Below are positions 44,241-54,289 of a stretch of 64,000 nucleotides of DNA, in pieces. The first letter of the stretch is position 1. The number at the start of each line of letters is the position of its first letter. Below the pieces are notes generated by a model that had not been told where the DNA came from, ran no database searches, and saw only the letters and a list, made by a program, of their open reading frames with translations. This DNA comes from an uncultured Tateyamaria sp. (GTDB taxonomy: Bacteria > Pseudomonadota > Alphaproteobacteria > Rhodobacterales > Rhodobacteraceae). The position numbers and the translations under genes are program-made. The stretch spans positions 310,001 through 374,000 of the forward strand of contig NZ_CANNDN010000002.1 of assembly GCF_947503465.1 (NCBI RefSeq), in the 5' to 3' direction.

Positions 44241-44347
44241 GTATTTCGCCGAAAGAACCATATCTTTTCGCCCCTTACCAGCGTTCCGCGCGCTTTGTCG
44301 CTGGTGGTGCGCGTTTGGTCGGGATACATCCTTTGCTCAAGGGGTCG

Positions 44348-44363
44348 GTTTCCGATAGGAAAC
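44348..44363. promoter_or_regulatory. Perfect palindrome GTTTCC-N4-GGAAAC before glyA
   Basis: GTTTCC-GATA-GGAAAC, perfect six-base arms, 39 bases before the glyA start. A related site lies at the other end of the same divergent region, before nadK. Confidence 0.5.
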
Positions 44364-44402
44364 GGCCAACAAAATCGACTCAGTCCACGCAGGAGAGTTC
44401 TC

Positions 44403-45698
44403 ATGAATGCGCCCCATCGCACCGACGGTTTTTTCACCCAATCCCTGGCCGATCGTGATCCCGAACTGTTCGGATCGATCCGCGATGAACTGGGCCGCCA
44501 GCGCGACGAGATCGAGCTGATTGCATCCGAAAACATCGTGTCGGCCGCCGTGTTGGAAGCGCAGGGCAGCGTGATGACCAACAAGTATGCCGAGGGCTAT
44601 CCGGGCCGTCGGTACTATGGCGGGTGCCAATATGTGGACGTGGCCGAAAACCTTGCGATCGAACGTGCCTGCAAGCTGTTTGATTGCGGGTTTGCCAATG
44701 TGCAGCCGAATTCCGGTTCTCAGGCCAACCAGGGTGTGTTCCAGGCGCTGCTGCAACCGGGCGATACCATTCTGGGCATGTCGCTGGACGCCGGTGGCCA
44801 CCTGACACACGGGGCCAAGCCAAACCAGTCGGGCAAGTGGTTCAATGCCGTGCAATACGGTGTGCGCCGCGACACGCTGGACATCGACTATGACCAGATC
44901 GAAGAACTGGCGCTGGAGCACAAGCCGCAGATGATCATCGCCGGTGGATCGGCCATTCCGCGCGTCATCGACTTTGCCCGCATCCGCGAGATTGCGGACA
45001 AGGTGGGCGCATGGCTGCTGGCCGATGTCGCCCACTTTGCCGGTCTGATCGCCGCCGGAGAGTACCCGTCGCCCTTCCCGCATGTGCATGTGGCGACGAC
45101 GACAACCCACAAGACCCTGCGCGGCCCGCGCGGCGGCATGATCCTGACCAATGACGAGGCGCTGGCCAAGAAGTTCAATTCGGCCATTTTTCCCGGCATT
45201 CAGGGTGGCCCGCTGATGCACGTGATCGCGGCCAAGGCCGTGGCCTTTGGCGAGGCGCTGGAGCCATCGTTCAAGACCTACCAGCAGCAGGTGATCAAGA
45301 ACGCCCAAGCGCTGGCGGACCAGTTGCACAAGGGCGGTCTGGACACGGTCACCCACGGCACCGACACCCATGTCATGCTGGTTGACCTGCGCCCCAAGGG
45401 CGTGAAGGGCAACGCAACCGAGAAAGCGCTGGGCCGTGCCCACATCACCTGCAACAAGAACGGCGTGCCCTTTGACGACGAAAAGCCGACAATCACGTCC
45501 GGTATTCGTTTGGGATCACCGGCGGGCACAACGCGTGGCTTTGGCGAAGCCGAGTTCCGGCAGATCGGCGACTGGATCATCGAAGTTGTCGACGGCCTTG
45601 CGGCCCATGGCGAGGATGGCAATGATGCTGTCGAAGCGAAGGTGAAGGCCGAGGTGGCTGACCTGTGCGCCCGCTTCCCGCTGTATCCAAACCTCTGA
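44403..45698 (+). CDS. glyA: Serine hydroxymethyltransferase
   Basis: 431 residues from [22 protein letters not shown]-enzyme marks: [51 protein letters not shown] with the PLP lysine in HKTLRG, and [12 protein letters not shown]. It converts serine and tetrahydrofolate to glycine and methylene-THF. Start supported by GCAGGAGAG upstream. Divergent from nadK; the DUF817 gene follows after seven bases. Confidence 0.97.
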   Translation: MNAPHRTDGFFTQSLADRDPELFGSIRDELGRQRDEIELIASENIVSAAVLEAQGSVMTNKYAEGYPGRRYYGGCQYVDVAENLAIERACKLFDCGFANVQPNSGSQANQGVFQALLQPGDTILGMSLDAGGHLTHGAKPNQSGKWFNAVQYGVRRDTLDIDYDQIEELALEHKPQMIIAGGSAIPRVIDFARIREIADKVGAWLLADVAHFAGLIAAGEYPSPFPHVHVATTTTHKTLRGPRGGMILTNDEALAKKFNSAIFPGIQGGPLMHVIAAKAVAFGEALEPSFKTYQQQVIKNAQALADQLHKGGLDTVTHGTDTHVMLVDLRPKGVKGNATEKALGRAHITCNKNGVPFDDEKPTITSGIRLGSPAGTTRGFGEAEFRQIGDWIIEVVDGLAAHGEDGNDAVEAKVKAEVADLCARFPLYPNL

Positions 45699-45705
45699 CC
45701 CACTT

Positions 45706-46575
45706 TTGACGGGCACACGCACCGACCGGATCGAGCGGCGCCTGGGCGATGCCCTGAGGGCCCGCTTGCCCGCGTCGGCCGCCGAGTTTGTCATGTTCAC
45801 GGTCAAGCAGGGCTGGGCGAGCCTGTTTGGTGCACTGCTGCTGGCCGGTCTGATCGTGACAGATGCCATCTGGCAAGAGACGTGGATCATCGCCCGCTAT
45901 GATGCGCTGCTGATCTATGCGATTTCGTTGCAGGCCATCCTGCTGATCCTGCGGATCGAAACATGGGCCGAGATGCGGATCATCCTGCTGTTCCACCTGA
46001 CAGGCACCGCGATGGAACTGTTCAAGGTGCATATGGGATCGTGGAGCTATCCCGGCGACGCCATGACCAAGATTGCGGGCGTGCCCCTGTTTTCGGGGTT
46101 CATGTATGCCAGCGTCGGCAGCTATATCGCACGGGTCATGCGTGTCTTTGACATGCGCTTTGCCCCGTTTCCACCTGTCTGGGCGCTGTGGGCCCTGTCC
46201 GGTCTGATCTATGCCAATTTCTTTGCGCATCACTTTTTGCCCGACATCCGGGTTGTGTTGATCGTGGGCAGTGTCTTGCTGTTTTGGCGGACCCGGGTCT
46301 GGTTTCGGATGGCCCGGTTCTACTGGATGCCGATGCCCGTCGCCGGTGCCCTGGTCGCGCTGTTCATGTGGGTGGCCGAAAACATCGGGACGGCGACCAG
46401 CACGTGGCTGTATGCCGGGCAATTGCCGGGCGATCCGGTCAATTTCTCGAAGATGGGCAGTTGGTACATGTTGCTCTACCTTGCCTTTGGCACCGTCACG
46501 TTGGTCAGTCGCGATGCGTTGATGCGCAGCGCCTGGGCGCCGGTGTCGCAGAAGCAGACGGTGCAGGCCACCTAG
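45706..46575 (+). CDS. DUF817 family integral membrane protein
   Basis: 289 residues with about eight hydrophobic helices. The family-typical piece LTGTAMELFKVHMGSWSYPGDA and FSGFMYASVGSYIARV are clear. The start is uncertain: a TTG at 45706 gives the usual N-terminal length, and no in-frame ATG occurs before residue 30. It could be co-transcribed with glyA. DUF817 has no known function. Ends in a CTAG overlap with bciA. Confidence 0.85.
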   Translation: MTGTRTDRIERRLGDALRARLPASAAEFVMFTVKQGWASLFGALLLAGLIVTDAIWQETWIIARYDALLIYAISLQAILLILRIETWAEMRIILLFHLTGTAMELFKVHMGSWSYPGDAMTKIAGVPLFSGFMYASVGSYIARVMRVFDMRFAPFPPVWALWALSGLIYANFFAHHFLPDIRVVLIVGSVLLFWRTRVWFRMARFYWMPMPVAGALVALFMWVAENIGTATSTWLYAGQLPGDPVNFSKMGSWYMLLYLAFGTVTLVSRDALMRSAWAPVSQKQTVQAT

Positions 46576-47555
46576 AAGACGCTGTGATCGCCCCGTTCTA
46601 CGGTCGCCTCGCCCTTGAGGACGGCAGCGTAATAGTCGAACAGCGTGTCGGCACCGGTCGCAGGGGTTGCGGTGCGGTCATACTGCTGCGTGTCCGGGTT
46701 CAGTACCAACATCGATTCCGTGGCATAGTAGAGGCCGATACGCGCAAGCTCGGCCTTGGCCGCGAGGGGGGGGACCACCTTGCCTGCCGCCGCAAGACCG
46801 CCTGCAATCGCGCGCATCATACCCACCGGAACATGTTTGAACCTGGGCGTCTGGCCCAACAGGGCAAACAGGTGGTCCCCCATCGCGCGCGGCGTCAGCG
46901 CGGGGCCTGGCCCGCCGATGGGCAGCACGCGGTTTTGCAGGTCGGGCGTGTCGACGCAAAGGGCCAGATAATGCCCTAGGTCCCGATCACTGATCGGCGT
47001 GCAGGCCGTCAATGCGCCATCCCCGAACAGCAGATACGGCTTGCCGCTCCGGACCCGCGCGATCTGACCTGACAGCGACTTGAAATAGGCGGTGGGCCGC
47101 ACGATGGAATAGGTCAGCCCGGACGCAATCAGCGCCTGTTCGGCGGCCAGCTTGGCGTGCTGGAAGGCAAGGCGCGGGCGCTGGACACAGATCGCCGACA
47201 ACAGCACGACATGCGGCACCCCCGCGGCCCGCGCCGCCTGCACGATATCGACCGTCGCCCGATGATCGATGGCCCAGGCGTCCCGTGGCGGACCGGTACG
47301 CGAGGCGAGACAGGAGATCACCGCGTCAAAGGTGCCGCGCCCGAACACGTCACGCGCCACCGCGGTCGGGTCCAAGACTTCGGTTTGAATGCAGGCCGCA
47401 CCGGCTGCCGAAACTGCGTCGGCACCCGGCCGCATGACACATGTCACCGCATGGCCCCTGTCCAGAAGGGCCGCCGTGGTCGCGCGGCCAATTGTGCCCG
47501 TGGCCCCAAAGACCAGGACATGTTTCGGAGACGGGGCGCGCAATGGATCAGTCAC
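46572..47555 (-). CDS. bciA: Divinyl (proto)chlorophyllide a 8-vinyl-reductase, BciA type
   Basis: 327 residues, GTG start. NAD(P)-binding VLVFGATGTIGRATTAALLDRGH opens an SDR-like fold. BciA-specific segments: VVLLSAICVQRPRLAFQHAKLAAEQ, LTYSIVRPTAYFKSLSGQI, GKPYLLFGDGALTACTPISDRDL and RVLPIGGPGPALTPRAMGDHLFALLG. It reduces the 8-vinyl group in bacteriochlorophyll a synthesis, using NADPH. No other pigment gene is in this window, so it lies outside the photosynthesis gene cluster, as known for some Rhodobacteraceae. A plain NmrA-like epimerase is the alternative, but the specific motifs argue against it. Confidence 0.85.
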   Translation of the reverse strand: MTDPLRAPSPKHVLVFGATGTIGRATTAALLDRGHAVTCVMRPGADAVSAAGAACIQTEVLDPTAVARDVFGRGTFDAVISCLASRTGPPRDAWAIDHRATVDIVQAARAAGVPHVVLLSAICVQRPRLAFQHAKLAAEQALIASGLTYSIVRPTAYFKSLSGQIARVRSGKPYLLFGDGALTACTPISDRDLGHYLALCVDTPDLQNRVLPIGGPGPALTPRAMGDHLFALLGQTPRFKHVPVGMMRAIAGGLAAAGKVVPPLAAKAELARIGLYYATESMLVLNPDTQQYDRTATPATGADTLFDYYAAVLKGEATVERGDHSVF

Positions 47556-47597
47556 GGCATATGGGTGTCACATTGGCCCCTGCATTGCCAGTGCCGG

Positions 47598-47972
47598 TCA
47601 CACCCGGCCCGTCGACCACATCCAGAGAACGACACCGCCCAGCACCAGCAGGATGTTGAAGGCGATGGCAGCACCGATACCCAACCACAGGCCCTTGCGC
47701 CGGTCCGCGCGGTCGATGTTTTGCAGAAAGACAATCACGCGATCTTCGGCCGTGCCAAGGGCTGCACCGTCGATCTGGCGCATCAGCTTTGGATGTCCGC
47801 CGAAGGATTGCGCCCTCACGATCTTGCGCGCCTCTGCGTGCAGCCGTTTGGGCATGCGGCGCCCCGTTCGGCGCAACGCCGTCTCAAGCGACTTGGCCTT
47901 GACACCAAACGCAGCGCCCAACGCGCGTTGCACGCGGTCGGCGCGGGCCTGAATGCTGTGTGCGGTTTCCAT
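47598..47972 (-). CDS. Small C-terminally anchored membrane protein
   Basis: 124 residues. A basic, helical cytosolic part (RRTGRRMPKRLHAEARKIVRAQ, residues about 30-60) precedes a single membrane helix near the end (GLWLGIGAAIAFNILLVLGGVVLWMW). No family recognised. It lies between bciA and the alpha/beta hydrolase, reading like bciA with 42 bp between them; co-transcription is possible. Confidence 0.65.
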   Translation of the reverse strand: METAHSIQARADRVQRALGAAFGVKAKSLETALRRTGRRMPKRLHAEARKIVRAQSFGGHPKLMRQIDGAALGTAEDRVIVFLQNIDRADRRKGLWLGIGAAIAFNILLVLGGVVLWMWSTGRV

Positions 47973-48048
47973 GCCGCTGTTTACCGCGCGGGCGGTGCAT
48001 GCTCAATCCCTCTGGATGCGCCGGCGCAATCCGGCTAAGCCTTGGCGC

Positions 48049-48825
48049 ATGCTCAGCTATTCCGAACATGGGGACGCAACAGGCACCCCGCTGCTGATTG
48101 CCCATGGCCTTTACGGGTCAGGGCGGAACTGGGGGATCATTGCCAAACGGCTGTCCGATACCCGGCGCGTGATCACCGTGGACATGCGCAATCATGGGCA
48201 CAGCTTTTGGTCAGACGATCACGCCTATACCGATCTGGCATCGGACCTGGCCGAGGTGATCGACGCGCTGGGTGGCCCGATGGATGTTGTTGGCCATTCC
48301 ATGGGCGGCAAGGCGTCGATGATGCTGGCCGTGACCCGGCCCGACGCTGTCCGGAGGCTGGTAATCGGCGACATTGCGCCGGTCGGCTATGACCACAGCC
48401 AAATTCAGTACATCGAAGCAATGCGCGCCGTCGACCTGAGCACGGTGACGCGCCGGTCGGACGCCAACGCCCAATTGGCCGACCTGGGGGTTGAACCGGC
48501 CCTGTGCAGTTTTCTGACCCAGTCGCTGGACGTGGCGGACCGGCGCTGGCGACTGAACCTGGACGCGCTGGCGCAGAATATGCCTGCGATTCTTGGCTTT
48601 CCGCAGGTCGAAGGCCAGTTCGAGGGCCCAACACTGTTTCTGTCCGGCGCACAGAGCGCATATGTCACCCACGATCACCGCCCGGCCATCCGCACCTTGT
48701 TTCCCGCCGCCCGGTTCGTGAAGATCACCGGCGCCGGGCATTGGCTGCATGCTGATGACCCGCGCGCTTTTGAAGGCACCGTGCGCGCCTATCTGGACGC
48801 ACCGCCCCCCCAGCCCTTGACGTAA
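48049..48825 (+). CDS. Alpha/beta hydrolase
   Basis: 258 residues from MLSYSEHGDATGTPLLIAHG. Oxyanion region LIAHGLYGSGRNW, nucleophile elbow VVGHSMGGKASM (Ser), catalytic acid near the LSGAQSAY region and GAGHWLHADD with the histidine. The YbfF/esterase type is closest. Substrate unknown, cytosolic. Its upstream start candidates are inside another gene's frame and are not used. cfa follows 51 bp later. Confidence 0.88.
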   Translation: MLSYSEHGDATGTPLLIAHGLYGSGRNWGIIAKRLSDTRRVITVDMRNHGHSFWSDDHAYTDLASDLAEVIDALGGPMDVVGHSMGGKASMMLAVTRPDAVRRLVIGDIAPVGYDHSQIQYIEAMRAVDLSTVTRRSDANAQLADLGVEPALCSFLTQSLDVADRRWRLNLDALAQNMPAILGFPQVEGQFEGPTLFLSGAQSAYVTHDHRPAIRTLFPAARFVKITGAGHWLHADDPRAFEGTVRAYLDAPPPQPLT

Positions 48826-48876
48826 CCCCTGTCCACGCCGCTATTTTATGGTTGGAGTGAATCTAGGGGTGCGATC

Positions 48877-50121
48877 ATGTGGGATAAGCTGCTTGACCGT
48901 TTTCTGACGGGCATGATGGTCGATGACCGTCTCAGCCTGACCTATCCTGATGGGGTGACGCGCGATTATGGCCCCGACACGGGCGCCACCGCGCATCTTG
49001 AGATTTCGGACAGCGCGACCTTGCGCGCACTGATCCTGAACCCTGATCTGGGCCTGGGCGAAGGGTACATGGATGGCAGGATCACCCCGCGCAATTGCAC
49101 ACTGGACGATGCATTGACCATCATCGTGCGCAACCGGTTCAAAGGCACGATCCCCACCTGGATGCTGATGGCGAACCGGGCGCGGTTCCTTATGCGCCGC
49201 TTCATCCAGCACAATGCGCCAAGCGCGTCCCGAAGGAACGTGGCGCACCATTATGATATTTCGGATGACCTGTATCGCCGGTTTCTGGACACCGACATGC
49301 AATATTCCTGCGCTTACTTTCGCCATGACGCGATGACGCTGGAAGAGGCGCAAGCCGCCAAGAAGGCGCATATCGCTGGCAAGCTGTGTCTTGAGCCGGG
49401 CATGCGGGTGCTGGACATCGGCTGTGGTTGGGGCGGAATGGCCCTGACCCTGGCCCGCGATCACGGTTGCCGTGTCACCGGCATCACGCTGAGCGAGAAC
49501 CAGCTTGCCACGGCCCGGCGCCGGGCCGAGGCGGCGGGCCTGGCCGATCGGATCGAATTCCGATTGCAGGACTATCGCCACACCGAAGGCACGTTTGACC
49601 GGATCGTGTCTGTGGGCATGCTGGAACATGTGGGGGTGCCCAATTTCAACACCTACTTCCAGCGTGTGGCCGAATTGCTGGACCCCGATGGCGTTGCGCT
49701 GATCCACACCATCGGGCGATCCGCGCCGCCAATGGCGCATTCATCCTGGATCAACAAATACATCTTTCCCGGTGGCTATGTTCCATCCCTGTCCGAGCTG
49801 GCTCCGGCGATGGAACGGTCCGGCCTGTGGCAAACGGATATCGAAGTGTGGCGGCTGCACTATGCCAAGACCATCCGCCACTGGCGCGACCGGTTCGAAG
49901 CGCATCTGGACGAGATCAGGCAGGACTATGACGACCGGTTCATACGCATGTTCCGCTACTATCTGACGGTGTGCATCATGGCGTTCGAACACCAGATGCA
50001 GGGGGTGTATCACCTGCAACTCGCGCATAAACGCGATGCCGTGCCGTTGTCGCGCGACTATCTCTATGACACGGGGACAAAGGCCAGAGTACCCGCGCCA
50101 CGGATGTCCGAAAGCGCCTAG
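48877..50121 (+). CDS. cfa: Cyclopropane-fatty-acyl-phospholipid synthase
   Basis: 414 residues. N-terminal lipid-binding domain (GEGYMDGRI) and a SAM domain with VAHHYDISDDLYRRFLDTDMQYSCAYF, MRVLDIGCGWGGMALTLA, GITLSENQL, VGMLEHVG and KYIFPGGYVPSLSEL. It transfers methylene from SAM to the double bond of unsaturated membrane phospholipids. Length and blocks are complete. Ends in CTAG overlap with the HAD-like gene. Cfa is often under stress sigma control in related bacteria; no clear promoter box was found here. Confidence 0.94.
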   Translation: MWDKLLDRFLTGMMVDDRLSLTYPDGVTRDYGPDTGATAHLEISDSATLRALILNPDLGLGEGYMDGRITPRNCTLDDALTIIVRNRFKGTIPTWMLMANRARFLMRRFIQHNAPSASRRNVAHHYDISDDLYRRFLDTDMQYSCAYFRHDAMTLEEAQAAKKAHIAGKLCLEPGMRVLDIGCGWGGMALTLARDHGCRVTGITLSENQLATARRRAEAAGLADRIEFRLQDYRHTEGTFDRIVSVGMLEHVGVPNFNTYFQRVAELLDPDGVALIHTIGRSAPPMAHSSWINKYIFPGGYVPSLSELAPAMERSGLWQTDIEVWRLHYAKTIRHWRDRFEAHLDEIRQDYDDRFIRMFRYYLTVCIMAFEHQMQGVYHLQLAHKRDAVPLSRDYLYDTGTKARVPAPRMSESA

Positions 50122-50789
50122 GCTGCGGCGGCGGCGTCCCGCAAAAGTGACACATGCAATTCGTCGACAACCTCGACACCTTCCCCGAAAGACCTGCCTT
50201 CGGACAGGGCACCGGGGTAGCCCAGTGTGCGGATACCGGCGGCCACCGGGGCCTGCGCGCTTTCCGGCGTATCCTCGATCGCCAGCGCCGCATCCGCGGT
50301 GATGTGCAATTGGCGCAACGCCTCGTTGTAGATGTCCGGGGCCGGTTTCGACCGCGCGGCGATGGTGCGATCACCGATGAAATCGAAGACCGATGCATCC
50401 ACCTGAGATTGCAATCCACGCAGAATGGCCGCGACCTGTCGCGGATCGGTCGCGGTGACGAAGCCAAGGCGCATCTGCAGCACCTGCGCTTCGGCAATCA
50501 GGTCGGCGATGCCCGGGCGCAGCTTGACGCCGTCCTCCAGCGCAGCTTCGAACGCTTCGAGTTTGGACTGGTACACCGCGTCGACATCGACGTCTGCCTC
50601 TTGTGTGCTGGCGTAATGGGCGATCCGGGCCTTGCCGCCCGGCACTTCCAGCAAGGACCGATAGGTGTCGGTGTCCCAATGCCAGACCAGTTCGTTGATC
50701 TCGAAGGCGGTGTTGAAGGCGCGACGTTGCAGGTCAGACGTTTCCGTCAGGACCCCGATCGATCCAAAGAGCAATGCGGAATAGGTCAT
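50118..50789 (-). CDS. HAD-like protein lacking catalytic aspartates
   Basis: 223 residues from MTYSALLFGSIGVLTETSDLQ. The overall layout is a HAD-IA phosphatase of the CbbY/Gph sort: cap helices, FVTATDP (motif II), SKPAPDIYNEAL (motif III lysine) and AIEDTPESAQA (motif IV acidic pair). But motif I, normally D-x-D-G-T in FDVDGTL, is F-G-S-I-G-V-L here, so both the nucleophile and the acid/base aspartate are missing. Phosphatase activity is therefore unlikely. Divergent from carB and convergent with cfa. Confidence 0.82.
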   Translation of the reverse strand: MTYSALLFGSIGVLTETSDLQRRAFNTAFEINELVWHWDTDTYRSLLEVPGGKARIAHYASTQEADVDVDAVYQSKLEAFEAALEDGVKLRPGIADLIAEAQVLQMRLGFVTATDPRQVAAILRGLQSQVDASVFDFIGDRTIAARSKPAPDIYNEALRQLHITADAALAIEDTPESAQAPVAAGIRTLGYPGALSEGRSFGEGVEVVDELHVSLLRDAAAAA

Positions 50790-50956
50790 GTATGGGTTCC
50801 TTGTGATGGCAGCGCAGGGACAGGCAAGTAACTGCGTGACTGCTGCAGAAGTTCCGCACCCGAAGCCGGTTTTCGTCGAGCGCATGTTTGCCGCCTCTTG
50901 CACCTTCCTGCGCCATCCCTATAAGGCAGGACAATTTGCACATTTGGGGGGCCAAG

Positions 50957-53900
50957 ATGCCAAAGCGTACCGACATCAAGTCGATCATGATCATCGGCGC
51001 GGGTCCCATTGTCATCGGTCAGGCCTGCGAGTTCGACTATTCCGGCGCACAGGCCTGCAAGGCGCTGCGGGAAGAAGGCTACCGGGTTGTTCTGGTCAAC
51101 TCGAACCCGGCCACCATCATGACAGATCCGGGCTTGGCCGACGCCACGTATATCGAGCCGATCACACCCGAAATCGTCGCAAAGATCATCGAGAAGGAAC
51201 GCCCCGATGCGCTGCTGCCGACGATGGGTGGACAGACCGGCCTGAATACGTCGCTTGCGCTGGAAGAGATGGGTGTTCTGGACAAGTTCGGGGTCGAGAT
51301 GATCGGCGCAAAGCGCGAAGCCATTGAAATGGCCGAAGACCGCAAGCTGTTCCGAGAGGCGATGGACCGGCTGGGCATCGAGAACCCCCGCGCCACCATC
51401 GTGACGGCCCCCAAGGACGAAAAAGGCAACAAGGATCTGGCGGCCGGTGTTGCGCTGGCCCTCGAAACGCTCGAAGAGATCGGCCTGCCCGCCATCATCC
51501 GCCCCGCCTTTACCCTGGGCGGCACCGGCGGCGGCGTGGCCTATAACCGCGACGATTACGAGGCGATCTGCCGGTCCGGGATGGACGCGTCGCCCGTGGG
51601 TCAGATCCTTGTGGACGAGTCGCTGCTGGGCTGGAAGGAATACGAGATGGAGGTGGTGCGCGACACCGCGGACAACGCCATCATCGTCTGTTCCATCGAA
51701 AACGTGGACCCGATGGGGGTGCATACGGGCGACAGCATCACCGTGGCCCCGGCCCTGACGCTGACGGACAAGGAATACCAGATCATGCGCAACCACTCGA
51801 TCGCGGTGCTGCGCGAGATCGGCGTGGAAACAGGCGGGTCGAACGTGCAATGGGCGATCAACCCCGATGACGGGCGCATGGTCGTGATCGAGATGAACCC
51901 TCGCGTGTCGCGGTCTTCGGCACTGGCCTCAAAGGCGACAGGGTTCCCGATTGCCAAGATCGCAGCCAAGCTGGCGGTCGGCTATACGCTGGACGAGTTG
52001 GACAACGACATCACCAAGGTGACGCCCGCGTCGTTCGAGCCGACCATCGACTATGTCGTCACGAAGATCCCGAAATTCGCATTCGAAAAGTTCCCGGGCG
52101 CGGAGCCGTCCCTGACGACCGCCATGAAGTCGGTGGGCGAAGTCATGGCCATAGGCCGGACATTCCACGAGTCGCTGCAAAAGGCGATGGCATCCATGGA
52201 ATCCGGCCTTGTCGGCCTTGATGACATCGACATCCCCGGGGCACCGGACAAGGCGGCGGTGGTCAAGGCCATTTCTGCGCAAACGCCGGACCGCTTGCGC
52301 CTGATCGCGCAGGCCATGCGCCACGGGTTGAGCGACGATGACATCTTTGGCGCAACCAAGTTCGACCCCTGGTTCCTGTCCCGCATCCGCGAGATCGTGG
52401 ACGCCGAGGCGCGGGTGCGCGATGCCGGCCTGCCCGTGACCGAAGACGGGCTGCGGGGCCTCAAGATGATGGGCTTTACCGATGCGCGCCTGGCCCAATT
52501 GAGCGGGCGAGAAGAGGATCAGGTGCGTCGTGCACGCGAAAATCTGGGCGTGCGGGCCGTGTTCAAGCGGATCGATACCTGCGCGGCCGAGTTCGAGGCC
52601 CAAACGCCCTACATGTACTCGACCTATGAAACGCCGGTCTTCGGCGATGTCGAGTGCGAGGCGCGCCCGTCAGACCGCAAGAAAGTTGTCATTCTGGGCG
52701 GCGGTCCGAACCGGATCGGACAGGGGATCGAGTTCGACTATTGCTGCTGTCACGCCTGTTTTGCCCTGACGGACGCAGGGTACGAGACCATCATGGTCAA
52801 CTGCAATCCTGAAACGGTCAGCACCGACTATGACACATCCGACCGGCTGTATTTTGAACCGCTGACGTTCGAACATGTGATGGAAATTCTGCGGGTCGAG
52901 CAGGATAACGGCACGTTGCATGGCGTGATCGTGCAATTTGGCGGGCAGACACCACTAAAGCTGGCCAACGCGCTGCAAGACGCCGGCATTCCGATACTTG
53001 GCACCACGCCTGACGCCATCGACCTGGCCGAGGACCGCGAACGCTTCCAGGCCCTTGTCAACGATCTCGGTCTCAAGCAGCCCAAGAACGGCATCGCCCA
53101 TTCTGATGCCGAAGCACTTGAAATCGCGGGCGATATCGGCTTCCCGCTTGTCATTCGCCCGTCCTATGTCCTGGGTGGGCGCGCGATGGAGATCGTGCGC
53201 GATCAGGCGAACCTGGAACGCTATATCTCAGAGGCTGTGGTGGTGTCGGGCGACAGCCCCGTCTTGCTGGACAGTTATCTGGCCGGTGCGGTCGAACTGG
53301 ATGTGGACGCGTTGTGCGACGGTACGGATGTGCATGTGGCTGGCATCATGCAACATATCGAAGAGGCTGGCGTCCATTCGGGCGACAGCGCCTGTTCCCT
53401 GCCCCCTTATTCGCTGCCATCCGATATCATTTCCGAGATCGAGGCGCAGACACATGCGCTGGCCAGGGCGTTGAAGGTGGTTGGCCTTATGAACGTGCAA
53501 TTCGCGATCCAGGGCGACGACATCTACCTCATCGAGGTTAACCCCCGCGCCTCGCGGACCGTGCCCTTCGTCGCCAAGTCCACCGACAGCGCAATTGCCT
53601 CAATCGCCGCGCGGGTCATGGCGGGCGAGCCCCTGTCCAACTTCCCACAGCGCCCGGCCTATGATGCAGATGCCAGCTATGACAGCGTGCTGCCGCTCGC
53701 AGATCCGATGACGCTGGCTGATCCGAACATGCCCTGGTTCTCGGTCAAGGAGGCTGTGTTGCCGTTTGCACGCTTTCCCGGTGTCGACACGATCCTGGGA
53801 CCAGAGATGCGGTCAACCGGCGAAGTCATGGGGTGGGACCGGACGTTTGCCCGTGCCTTCCTCAAGGCGCAGATGGGGGCGGGCATGGTGCTGCCCAATG

Positions 53901-54289
53901 CAGGCTGCACCTTCATTTCGATCAAGGATATGGACAAGACCCCACAGATGCTCGAAGCGGCACAGATCCTGCATGGGCTTGGTTTCACAACCGTCGCGAC
54001 GCGCGGGACCGCCACATGGCTTGAGGCCAACGGCGTGCCGTGCAGCATGGTCAACAAGGTCTATGAAGGCCGCCCGGATGTGACCGACATGATGAAGGAC
54101 GACGGCATTCAACTGGTGTTCAACACCACCGAAGGGTCGCTCGCCGTTGAAGACAGCAAATCCATCCGTGCCATCGCGCTTTATGACCGGATCCCGTATT
54201 TTACCACCGCTGCCGGGGCATATGCGGCGGCACTGGCGATCCGGGAGCAGGCACAGGGTGATGTCGGTGTGAAAGCGTTGCAGGGTTAG
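50957..54289 (+). CDS. carB: Carbamoyl-phosphate synthase large subunit
   Basis: 1110 residues, two ATP-grasp halves. First half: [56 protein letters not shown]. Second half: [45 protein letters not shown] and [16 protein letters not shown]. The C-terminal allosteric (MGS) domain starts near residue 965. It makes carbamoyl phosphate for arginine and pyrimidines with the CarA amidotransferase, which is not in this window. Start at [11 protein letters not shown]. Ends by TTAG overlap with the convergent gene. Confidence 0.97.
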   Translation: MPKRTDIKSIMIIGAGPIVIGQACEFDYSGAQACKALREEGYRVVLVNSNPATIMTDPGLADATYIEPITPEIVAKIIEKERPDALLPTMGGQTGLNTSLALEEMGVLDKFGVEMIGAKREAIEMAEDRKLFREAMDRLGIENPRATIVTAPKDEKGNKDLAAGVALALETLEEIGLPAIIRPAFTLGGTGGGVAYNRDDYEAICRSGMDASPVGQILVDESLLGWKEYEMEVVRDTADNAIIVCSIENVDPMGVHTGDSITVAPALTLTDKEYQIMRNHSIAVLREIGVETGGSNVQWAINPDDGRMVVIEMNPRVSRSSALASKATGFPIAKIAAKLAVGYTLDELDNDITKVTPASFEPTIDYVVTKIPKFAFEKFPGAEPSLTTAMKSVGEVMAIGRTFHESLQKAMASMESGLVGLDDIDIPGAPDKAAVVKAISAQTPDRLRLIAQAMRHGLSDDDIFGATKFDPWFLSRIREIVDAEARVRDAGLPVTEDGLRGLKMMGFTDARLAQLSGREEDQVRRARENLGVRAVFKRIDTCAAEFEAQTPYMYSTYETPVFGDVECEARPSDRKKVVILGGGPNRIGQGIEFDYCCCHACFALTDAGYETIMVNCNPETVSTDYDTSDRLYFEPLTFEHVMEILRVEQDNGTLHGVIVQFGGQTPLKLANALQDAGIPILGTTPDAIDLAEDRERFQALVNDLGLKQPKNGIAHSDAEALEIAGDIGFPLVIRPSYVLGGRAMEIVRDQANLERYISEAVVVSGDSPVLLDSYLAGAVELDVDALCDGTDVHVAGIMQHIEEAGVHSGDSACSLPPYSLPSDIISEIEAQTHALARALKVVGLMNVQFAIQGDDIYLIEVNPRASRTVPFVAKSTDSAIASIAARVMAGEPLSNFPQRPAYDADASYDSVLPLADPMTLADPNMPWFSVKEAVLPFARFPGVDTILGPEMRSTGEVMGWDRTFARAFLKAQMGAGMVLPNAGCTFISIKDMDKTPQMLEAAQILHGLGFTTVATRGTATWLEANGVPCSMVNKVYEGRPDVTDMMKDDGIQLVFNTTEGSLAVEDSKSIRAIALYDRIPYFTTAAGAYAAALAIREQAQGDVGVKALQG

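Noticed and set aside
44241-44402. Riboswitch in the glyA leader
   Set aside because: I looked for glycine and THF riboswitch-like cores and found none that I could support; the palindrome explains the clearest structure.
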